Of a DNA stretch of 11,489 bases, positions 1-6,414 are shown in pieces. A program made the position numbers and the translations under genes. Each line of letters starts with the position of its first letter. Position 1 is the stretch's first letter. Where the stretch lies: positions 1 to 11,489 of the forward strand of contig CAZONK010000111.1 in the NCBI GenBank assembly GCA_964581095.1, in the 5' to 3' direction. This DNA comes from SZUA-230 sp964581095. Its GTDB lineage: Bacteria; Bacteroidota; Bacteroidia; Cytophagales; Cyclobacteriaceae. The notes beneath the pieces are model-generated. The model saw only the letters and a program-made list of their open reading frames with translations, was not told the DNA's origin and searched no databases.

Positions 1-6
1 TTCTAT

Positions 7-696
7 TCATTTTACAGCAAGGATACGGGTGAGGATATCACTGATACTAGTTAGGGATCGAATCAGGTGTGTTACATATTCATTATGCTCTTCATTAAGT
101 AATTCCGAATCTGACTTTAATAAATTGGCAAAAGTAGATGCTGAAGAAAGAGGGTTTCGAATATCGTGCGCTACAATGGATATCAAATGATTTTTTTCGT
201 CATTCAGATTGAGTAATTCTTCATTTTTATTTTCAATTTCATCATTTTGGCGTTCAATCATCGTGTTCTTTGTTGCCAGCTCTTCCTGTATTACATCAAG
301 ATTTCTTAACCTGTAAACCATAAGTTTCAGGATACCTTGTAAAACTTCCTGATCAGTATTTATCAGCTGATAAAATGAATCTTTATTCAGGCTGAGCAGC
401 ATTGTGTCTTCTACACCGGTGATCGTTGCTGATCGTGTTTCCGTATCAATAAGTGAATATTCTCCAAATACATTTCCGGATTTTAAGGTATCAAATACAT
501 AATCGCCGTCATGTACTTTTACACTACCCCTTTCAATAATGTACATCGCATGCCCCTTGTCCCCTTTATAAAACAAAGTTTCATCTTTTTGAAGGGGTAC
601 TTCCTTCAAATGATCTGCAATTTGTTGCAACACGTGGTCATCTGCTGTAGCAAATATTTGTGTGTTTTTAAGGATTTCAATTCGATTTTCTGACAT
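7..696 (-). CDS. Cyclic nucleotide-binding domain / HisKA protein without ATPase domain
   Basis: This 229-aa cytoplasmic protein has no membrane segment. Residues about 10-125 form a CRP-type cyclic-nucleotide-binding domain, with the phosphate-binding-cassette pattern FGE at 77-79 and RSAT at 88-91. Residues about 134-170 are a charged coiled-coil linker. Residues 170-229 are a histidine-kinase dimerisation and phospho-acceptor domain with the H-box VAHDIRNPL (phospho-acceptor His177, Asn181, Pro182). The protein stops at the end of the second DHp helix, and no HATPase_c domain (N, G1, G2 boxes) is present, so by itself it cannot autophosphorylate. It may be phosphorylated in trans, or it may be the 5' part of a kinase gene broken by a nonsense codon: the two codons after the TGA read Ile-Glu, which would continue a common kinase pattern. 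It is last in a minus-strand run, 18 bp after the SRPBCC gene. The domain calls are firm. Whether the gene is intact cannot be decided here because the window ends. Confidence 0.8.
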   Translation of the reverse strand: MSENRIEILKNTQIFATADDHVLQQIADHLKEVPLQKDETLFYKGDKGHAMYIIERGSVKVHDGDYVFDTLKSGNVFGEYSLIDTETRSATITGVEDTMLLSLNKDSFYQLINTDQEVLQGILKLMVYRLRNLDVIQEELATKNTMIERQNDEIENKNEELLNLNDEKNHLISIVAHDIRNPLSSASTFANLLKSDSELLNEEHNEYVTHLIRSLTSISDILTRILAVK

Positions 697-714
697 GGAT
701 GTTTTATTGAGATT

Positions 715-1251
715 CTAGCTTTCTTCTACAAGTATTTTTAATCTGTCCAGTGATTTTTGGGATTCTGATTCAAACATTCCTTTCATAAATACAAAAATAG
801 ATTTCATCAGAATTCCTTTTCCTGATATTTGTTCATTTGTAATAATTACAGTTCCCTCTGAATTTTCTTTAAATATAAATTCAAGATTGTTAGTTAATAC
901 TTCATTATCATAATCGATGGCATAATACTCATTTTTCTTCACTGATTTTACCGTTTTGATCAAAATATATTCCTCGCCACCATCAATCACAGTAACCTGG
1001 AATGTACTTCCGGGCACTTCATTCGACCCTTCGATTGTTTCAATGGATTTGAAATTTTTCACCCAATGTTCCAATTGTGTATCATCGGTAATTACATTCC
1101 ATACTTTATCAACCGGTTGATTAATAGTTACTTGAGAGCTATATTTTATCTCATCGAAAATAAGACCGGTAATAACGAACAGAATGAAGAGGATGAGTAT
1201 GAAGTATGAAAAATATTTTAGTGCTTTCATCCTTTGAAAAATATCACTCAT
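715..1251 (-). CDS. Membrane-anchored SRPBCC (START/Bet v1-like) family protein
   Basis: The product is 178 aa. Residues about 13-32 form one hydrophobic segment (YFSYFILILFILFVITGLIF), read as an N-terminal signal anchor that places the rest outside the cytoplasmic membrane. Residues about 38-175 look like a polyketide-cyclase/SRPBCC fold: an opening strand, the pattern INQPVDKVWNVITD typical of the first helix of this superfamily, alternating strands, and a long C-terminal helix ending in KSLDRLKILVEES. The fold makes a hydrophobic ligand cavity, and the ligand here is unknown. The ATG lies inside the 3' end of trmN6 (overlap of 8 bp, ATGAGTGA), which implies translational coupling. I know of no functional link between the two genes. 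The superfamily call rests on residue pattern only. Confidence 0.72.
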   Translation of the reverse strand: MSDIFQRMKALKYFSYFILILFILFVITGLIFDEIKYSSQVTINQPVDKVWNVITDDTQLEHWVKNFKSIETIEGSNEVPGSTFQVTVIDGGEEYILIKTVKSVKKNEYYAIDYDNEVLTNNLEFIFKENSEGTVIITNEQISGKGILMKSIFVFMKGMFESESQKSLDRLKILVEES

Positions 1252-1963
1252 AAAGATAAAACTCTTTTGTTAATGATTTATATTCTTCAGAGTACTCCCG
1301 GGATCCAGGAGTGTTGATAGACATTGATTCCTCCACAATTTTATGTTTGGATCTTGTAAATTTCATCAGAATGCGGTGTATCGGTTTTTGGTTTGTTGGC
1401 GTCAGGTTAACGACATGATTTAGAAAAATATACTTTTTGTTTGCTGCCTCAATTAATTCTCCTGCTTCCACGGGTGGGAGAATGCAATAAAACTTACCTT
1501 TTGGTCCAAGAAGTAGGGAAACTGCCTCCACAAGTTCAGTATGCGAAAGAGAATTGGTATGCCGTGCTGAAGCCCTGCTGGATTTTGGTGGTTGCACTCC
1601 TGAGTTAAAAAATGGAGGATTTGTGATAATTGAATCATACAGGAGGGGTTGATTTTGAGCATACTTCTGAATACTCGAATGAATCATGGATAACCGCTTA
1701 TTCCATTTGCAACTACTTGTATTTATAACTGATTCTTCAAAGCTATTTTTCTCAATTTCAACACCATGGATTTCTGCTCTTTTGTTTTTTTGTGCCAGCA
1801 TGATAGCTAGTAAACCAGTTCCTGAACCAATATCCAGAATTTTACTGTCACCGGTTACATTTGCCCAGGCTCCCAGTAACACGGAATCAGTTCCAACTTT
1901 CATCGAAGAATTTTCGTGAATAATTTTGAATTTTTTAAAGCAGAAAACGGATGAATCTGACAC
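1244..1963 (-). CDS. trmN6: tRNA1(Val) (adenine(37)-N6)-methyltransferase
   Basis: This is a class I SAM-dependent methyltransferase of the TrmN6/YfiC family, which methylates N6 of A37 next to the anticodon of tRNA-Val. Of its 239 aa, the N-terminus FKKFKIIHENSSMKVGTDSVLLGAW (residues 9-33, written here from two adjoining blocks) matches the family's signature start. The SAM-binding motif I is DIGSGTG at 44-50, and the N6-adenine motif IV is NPPF at 115-118. Length agrees with E. coli YfiC (about 245 aa). The start is GTG at 1961-1963. The next in-frame ATG (residue 21) would remove conserved family residues, so I keep the GTG. No Shine-Dalgarno sequence is visible. It is the first gene of the minus-strand run and is divergent from fhs across 96 bp. 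Confidence 0.9.
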   Translation of the reverse strand: MSDSSVFCFKKFKIIHENSSMKVGTDSVLLGAWANVTGDSKILDIGSGTGLLAIMLAQKNKRAEIHGVEIEKNSFEESVINTSSCKWNKRLSMIHSSIQKYAQNQPLLYDSIITNPPFFNSGVQPPKSSRASARHTNSLSHTELVEAVSLLLGPKGKFYCILPPVEAGELIEAANKKYIFLNHVVNLTPTNQKPIHRILMKFTRSKHKIVEESMSINTPGSREYSEEYKSLTKEFYLYE

Positions 1964-2059
1964 GTTATAGAGTTAAATGAACCCTGTTATAAGATGTAAA
2001 TATTACATAAATTGTAATAATTTAGTCGGAATTTCAATCAATTTTAAAATTTCATCAAA
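1964..2059. promoter_or_regulatory. Divergent promoter region between trmN6 and fhs
   Basis: These 96 bp separate two divergently transcribed genes, so promoters for both must lie here or within the coding ends. The DNA is strongly AT-rich. I found no clean match to the Bacteroidota -7 TAnnTTTG element on either strand. The clearest structure is the perfect inverted repeat listed separately at 2001-2019. Confidence 0.5.
2001..2019. promoter_or_regulatory. Perfect inverted repeat, candidate operator
   Basis: TATTACA, a 5-bp spacer (TAAAT), then TGTAATA: seven perfectly paired bases per arm, 19 bp in all. It starts about 40 bp upstream of the fhs ATG. The size and central spacing suit a dimeric winged-helix or helix-turn-helix regulator. 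It is not a terminator, because it is AT-only apart from one C and one G and has no following T tract that would suit either gene. The inner TTACA..TGTAA recalls BlaI/MecI/CopY-type sites, but those normally have a shorter centre, so the regulator is unassigned. Confidence 0.4.
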
Positions 2060-3754
2060 ATGAGTGATACGATGCCTAAGAAACTATCCAGTGATCTTGA
2101 AATAGCACAATCAGTAGCAATCCAACACATTAAAGGAATTGCAACCAAATTAAATATTGACGAAGACGATCTTGAATATTTCGGTAAATACAAGGCAAAA
2201 CTGCCTTTGCATTTAATAAATCAGGATAAAGTAAAAACCAAAAACCTGATACTTGTAACTGCTATAACTCCTACTCCCCCCGGTGAAGGTAAAACTACCA
2301 TTTCTATCGGGTTGACGGAAGGCATGAATAAAATTGGTAAGCGTACTATGGTTGTCTTGCGCGAACCTTCGCTTGGGCCTGTATTCGGTATGAAAGGTGG
2401 TGCAGCAGGTGGTGGTTACGCACAGGTTATTCCAATGGAAGATATAAACCTTCATTTTACAGGAGATTTTGCAGCCATTGAGAAAGCCAATAATCTTTTG
2501 GCGGCATTAATCGACAACAATATTCAAAGCACAACACGTGGCCTTGGAATTGACCCCAGGACAGTGCTATGGAAAAGATCCATGGACATGAATGACAGGG
2601 CACTCCGTCAGATTGTATCGGGATTAGGGGGTAAAACCGGTGGATTTTTACGTGAAGCAGGATTTAATATTACGGCGGCTTCTGAGATCATGGCAATTTT
2701 ATGCCTGGCTGAGAATTTTGAAGATCTGAAAAATAAACTAGGGAATATTTATATAGGTGACACATTTGACAAAAAAGCGGTTTATGCCCGGGATCTGAAT
2801 GCACATGGTGCAATGACTGCTTTGCTTAAGGATGCTATCAAGCCCAACCTTGTTCAAACCCTTGAAGGGAATCCTGCTTTGATCCACGGTGGACCTTTTG
2901 CCAATATCGCCCAGGGAACAAATTCAGTAATTGCAACAAAAATGGGACTTTCATTTTCTGACTTTGTTGTTACAGAAGCAGGATTTGGTGCAGACCTTGG
3001 TGCAGAAAAATTTCTGGATATAAAATGCGGGTATTCCGGTTTGTCCCCGAAAACGATTGTGCTTGTAAGCACTGTCAGGGCATTAAAATATCATGGAGGC
3101 CAGGCATTGAATGATTTGCAAACACCAGGAGTTGAACATCTGAAAAAGGGGTTGGGTAATCTTGAAAAACATCTGGATAATATAAGGCAGTTTGGGATAC
3201 CTGCGGTTGTGGCAATCAACAAGTTTATTTCTGATACCGACGAAGAAATTCAGGTAATAAAGGATAAATGTGATGAACTGGGTGTTCGTTCGGCTTTGTG
3301 TGAAGCCTGGGAAAAAGGAGGGGAAGGTGCAACGGAACTAGCCCGGGAGGTAGTATCAGCAGTTGATGCGTGTGATTGTAACTATAAACCCGTTTATGAT
3401 TGGAATAGCAGTGTTGAAGAAAAAATAGACCTTGTTGCAAAAAGAATTTATGGAGCAGGATCCGTAGTATTAATGCCACGGGCCAAAAATGACCTGAAAA
3501 AAATAAAGCGGCTGGGAATTGAAAACCTGCCCATTTGCATAGCGAAAACGCAAAACTCCTTGTCGGATAATACGAAACTTTTAGGACGTCCTGAAGGCTT
3601 TAAACTTACAGTTAGGGAAATAGAAATTGCCACCGGAGCAGGTTTTATTATTCCCATTACCGGCAATATACTTCGCATGCCAGGCTTACCGTCGGTACCC
3701 GCTGCAGAAAGTATCGACATTGATAAAGACGGAAAAATTACCGGATTATCATAA
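2060..3754 (+). CDS. fhs: Formate--tetrahydrofolate ligase
   Basis: The enzyme is cytoplasmic and catalyses formate + ATP + tetrahydrofolate to 10-formyl-tetrahydrofolate + ADP + Pi. It is the entry point of formate into one-carbon metabolism and the methyl branch of the Wood-Ljungdahl and reductive glycine routes. The 564-aa length is normal for the family (about 555-560). The nucleotide-binding loop PTPPGEGKTT is at 71-80, followed by the hallmark blocks REPSLGPVFGMKGGAAGGGY (101-120) and PMEDINLHFTGD (125-136). The C-terminus TGNILRMPGLPSVPAAESID is also typical. The ATG at 2060 is the first in-frame start after the divergent region, and the extra N-terminal residues before MPKK are ordinary. 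fdhD begins 7 bp after the stop, so the two are very probably cotranscribed. Confidence 0.97.
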   Translation: MSDTMPKKLSSDLEIAQSVAIQHIKGIATKLNIDEDDLEYFGKYKAKLPLHLINQDKVKTKNLILVTAITPTPPGEGKTTISIGLTEGMNKIGKRTMVVLREPSLGPVFGMKGGAAGGGYAQVIPMEDINLHFTGDFAAIEKANNLLAALIDNNIQSTTRGLGIDPRTVLWKRSMDMNDRALRQIVSGLGGKTGGFLREAGFNITAASEIMAILCLAENFEDLKNKLGNIYIGDTFDKKAVYARDLNAHGAMTALLKDAIKPNLVQTLEGNPALIHGGPFANIAQGTNSVIATKMGLSFSDFVVTEAGFGADLGAEKFLDIKCGYSGLSPKTIVLVSTVRALKYHGGQALNDLQTPGVEHLKKGLGNLEKHLDNIRQFGIPAVVAINKFISDTDEEIQVIKDKCDELGVRSALCEAWEKGGEGATELAREVVSAVDACDCNYKPVYDWNSSVEEKIDLVAKRIYGAGSVVLMPRAKNDLKKIKRLGIENLPICIAKTQNSLSDNTKLLGRPEGFKLTVREIEIATGAGFIIPITGNILRMPGLPSVPAAESIDIDKDGKITGLS

Positions 3755-3761
3755 AATTAAA

Positions 3762-4601
3762 ATGGCACAACAGGGTATTGGATCCGTTACAATGAAATCC
3801 CATAAAGGGGATGAGATTACTTCCCGAAAGGATCTGATTGCAATTGAAGAACCTCTGGAGATAAGGTTGGGCTATGGTCCTGAATCTGATCGCCAGCAAA
3901 AATCTATTGCTGTTACAATGCGAACGCCAGGTCATGATATGGAGCTGGCACTTGGATTTCTATATTCAGAAGGAATAGTTGATTCAATGCAGGATATAAC
4001 CGGAATACGCTATTGCGGTGAAGCGGGAAGACTTGAGGAAAAGGAAAATGTGGTTCGTGCAGAACTAGCTGAACATATAAAGCCGGACTTCAAAAAACTG
4101 GAGCGTAATTTTTTCGTTTCATCTAGTTGTGGAGTTTGTGGTAAAACATCTATTGACGCGTTGAGAACATATTGCGAAAAATTGCCACAAAATCTTGAAG
4201 TGAGCAAGAAAACAATTTATAGTCTTGTTGCTAAAATGGAAAATAGTCAACGACTGTTTGGAGTAACGGGGGGCTTACATGCTGCGGGAATTTATAATCA
4301 TAATGGTGAACTGGTGCTCTTAAGGGAAGATGTTGGCAGACACAATGCACTTGATAAACTTACCGGTGCATACTTTCAATCAGGTGATCTTCCACTTTCT
4401 AAGTCACTTTTATTACTAAGCGGTAGAGCTGGTTTTGAATTGGTCCAGAAAGCCATTCGATCGGGCATTTCAATACTTGCCGCGGTGGGTGCCCCCTCCA
4501 GTTTGGCAGTATCCCTGGCGATAGAATTTGACCTGACACTTGTGGGATTCTTAAAGGACAATTCATTTAATATATATTCTGGAGAACACAGAATTAACTA
4601 G
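3762..4601 (+). CDS. fdhD: Formate dehydrogenase accessory sulfurtransferase FdhD
   Basis: FdhD receives sulfur from a cysteine desulfurase and passes it to the bis-MGD cofactor so that formate dehydrogenase gains its essential sulfido ligand. The 279-aa product has the sulfur-carrying CGVC motif (Cys123, Cys126) in the block SSSCGVCGKTSID. It also has REDVGRHNALDKL (188-200) and LSGRAGFELVQKA (219-231), with VGAPSSLAV at 242-250, all conserved in the family. The open frame extends upstream to an ATG at 3627, but that would overlap fhs by 128 bp and add unrelated residues. The ATG at 3762, just behind an A-rich run, gives the normal family length. Its presence with the FDH genes indicates a molybdenum- or tungsten-dependent enzyme rather than a metal-free FDH. 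Confidence 0.95.
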   Translation: MAQQGIGSVTMKSHKGDEITSRKDLIAIEEPLEIRLGYGPESDRQQKSIAVTMRTPGHDMELALGFLYSEGIVDSMQDITGIRYCGEAGRLEEKENVVRAELAEHIKPDFKKLERNFFVSSSCGVCGKTSIDALRTYCEKLPQNLEVSKKTIYSLVAKMENSQRLFGVTGGLHAAGIYNHNGELVLLREDVGRHNALDKLTGAYFQSGDLPLSKSLLLLSGRAGFELVQKAIRSGISILAAVGAPSSLAVSLAIEFDLTLVGFLKDNSFNIYSGEHRIN

Positions 4602-4745
4602 ATTATATCGGTGTTTTGGGAGTACAATATCCTTGATGCAAAATGAATTAGTAATAGAAAAAAGCTTTGTAATTGTGTATTTTAGTAGATAATGTATGCT
4701 GATAATTTCGAATGACTTGGTATTGCAGACAACTTAATTAAAGCT
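4602..4745 (+). promoter_or_regulatory. 144-bp spacer before the FDH structural genes
   Basis: No gene is visible in this gap between fdhD and the FDH diaphorase gene. A TTTG at about 4665-4668 is followed after about 20 bp by TAATGTATG, which only loosely resembles the Bacteroidota -33/-7 pair (TTTG / TAnnTTTG). The gap is long compared with the 7-bp and 16-bp spacings elsewhere in the block, so a second promoter for the two structural genes is plausible but unproven. I see no strong hairpin. Confidence 0.3.
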
Positions 4746-6398
4746 ATGTCCGAAAACTTAAGTTTGTTGTCCGGGAGAAAGGGGTTAAAAAATAACCTCT
4801 TCGATAAATTGGTTACAGGAGCCAAATCAGAAGGAAGCCCCGATAGTGATGAATTAAAAGAACTGGCAAGGGAGTACCTGATGGGGGAGGCAAATATATA
4901 TGGAGCTGCATCCTTTTATGACTTTTTGAAACCTGAAAACAAAGGTAAGAAGATTTATGTATGCAGTGGTTCGGCTTGTTTGCTGGCAGGTACGCAGGAA
5001 AATCTTAGAAATGAACTTTCGGGTAAGTTTAAAGAAGAAGAAATTGGAGAAATGTGCTGTCTTGGCAGATGCCACGAAAATGGCGCATTTCACTACCAGG
5101 GAGTTAATTATTCAGGGAAAGATGCGCAACGGATAAATAAAATTATCCGGGAAAATCCTTCTGGGGAAGATAATTTTTTTGTTGGCACCAATATGAAATC
5201 ACCAATCCTGACAAAGTTATTTCCCGGATTGGAAGACTTTAAACAAACACTTCAGACTGCGCTAAACAAACCGTCACAAGATGTTCTTAAGGAAATCATT
5301 GATTCCAACATTCGGGGACGTGGTGGCGCAGGATTTCCAATGGGAATCAAGCTGGATTCCTGTAGAAATACTGAATCTGAATCAAAGTTTATCGTTTGCA
5401 ATGCTGATGAAGGAGATCCCGGGGCATTTTCCGACCGGTTTTTATTGGAGAAACAACCTTTTCTTGTATTATTTGGAATGCTTATCTCAGGGTATGTTAC
5501 CGGGGCAAACCAGGGGGTTTTGTATATCAGGGCTGAGTACCCCGAATCAGTTGCTGCTGTAAATGATGCATTGGATCAACTGAATTCGATAGGCTGTAGC
5601 GGTAAGGATATTTTATCTTCAGGGTTTGACTTTTATTTCAAAGTGATCGAAGGGGCAGGCGCGTATATATGCGGTGAAGAAACAGCACTGCTTTCATCCA
5701 TTGAAGGACAAAGGCCAGAAGTGAGGGTCAGGCCTCCTTACCCTGCCCAGGAAGGACTTTTTAATATGCCAACTATTGTCAATAATGTGGAAACACAGGC
5801 ACTGGTTTATGATGTGATAAAATATTCAGGGAAATATATCGCTGCAATAGGCACTGAAAAATCCACTGCTTCCAAGTTGGTTTGCCTCGACAGTTCATTC
5901 AATCGACCAGGATTGTATGAGGTAGAAATGGGAACACCTCTTTCTGAAATTGTTGATACACTTGGGCAAGGGTATTCAAGACCAACAAAAGCGTTGCACA
6001 TTGGTGGTCCTTTGGGTGGGATTGTACCCATTCACAAAATCAAAGATTTAACCCTGGACTTTGAAAGTTTTTCAAACCAGGGATTTTTGCTCGGACATGC
6101 CTCTATTATCGGGATTCCGGAAAATTTCCCGATGGTGAAATACCTGGAACATTTGTTTGAGTTTACAGCGGATGAATCGTGTGGTAAATGTTTTCCCTGC
6201 GCGATTGGCTCGGTAAGGGGAAAAGAAATGCTTGAAAAATCGCAAAATTCCGATTATGTGATTGATAGAAAATTATGGGATGACCTTTTGGAAACAATGG
6301 AAATAGGATCATTATGTGCATTGGGAGGTGGGTTGCCATTGGGTGTGAAAAATGCACTGATGTATTTCGAAGAAGAATTAAAGGATCACATAGCTTAG
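4746..6398 (+). CDS. NAD-dependent formate dehydrogenase diaphorase subunit, NuoE-NuoF fusion (FdsB/HoxF-like)
   Basis: This 550-aa subunit passes electrons between the FDH catalytic subunit and NAD(H). Residues about 35-135 form a NuoE-like thioredoxin-fold [2Fe-2S] domain with all four ligands: Cys73, Cys78 (C-x4-C), Cys105 and Cys109 (C-x3-C). Residues about 150-550 are NuoF-like. The FMN/NADH-binding blocks are RGRGGAGFPMG (190-200), NADEGDPGAFSDR (219-231) and GAGAYICGEETALLSSIEGQ (303-322). The C-terminal [4Fe-4S] N3-type ligands are Cys479, Cys482, Cys485 and Cys524. The N-terminal helical part of NuoE is shortened. The gene lies 16 bp before the catalytic subunit, so the two form one unit. 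It lacks the C-terminal ferredoxin extension seen in electron-bifurcating HydB/HylB-type proteins, so simple NAD(P)+ coupling is the more likely role. NAD versus NADP preference cannot be read from motifs alone. Confidence 0.9.
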   Translation: MSENLSLLSGRKGLKNNLFDKLVTGAKSEGSPDSDELKELAREYLMGEANIYGAASFYDFLKPENKGKKIYVCSGSACLLAGTQENLRNELSGKFKEEEIGEMCCLGRCHENGAFHYQGVNYSGKDAQRINKIIRENPSGEDNFFVGTNMKSPILTKLFPGLEDFKQTLQTALNKPSQDVLKEIIDSNIRGRGGAGFPMGIKLDSCRNTESESKFIVCNADEGDPGAFSDRFLLEKQPFLVLFGMLISGYVTGANQGVLYIRAEYPESVAAVNDALDQLNSIGCSGKDILSSGFDFYFKVIEGAGAYICGEETALLSSIEGQRPEVRVRPPYPAQEGLFNMPTIVNNVETQALVYDVIKYSGKYIAAIGTEKSTASKLVCLDSSFNRPGLYEVEMGTPLSEIVDTLGQGYSRPTKALHIGGPLGGIVPIHKIKDLTLDFESFSNQGFLLGHASIIGIPENFPMVKYLEHLFEFTADESCGKCFPCAIGSVRGKEMLEKSQNSDYVIDRKLWDDLLETMEIGSLCALGGGLPLGVKNALMYFEEELKDHIA

Positions 6399-6414
6399 TA
6401 AATTTGAAGGCATT

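Noticed and set aside
7..9. TGA read as a sense codon (alternative genetic code)
   Set aside because: trmN6 ends with TGA at 1244-1246 and its length fits the family, and no other gene here has an in-frame TGA, so the standard bacterial code applies.
3627..3761. Upstream extension of fdhD to an ATG at 3627
   Set aside because: It would overlap the conserved C-terminus of fhs by 128 bp and add residues not typical of FdhD. The ATG at 3762 gives the family length.
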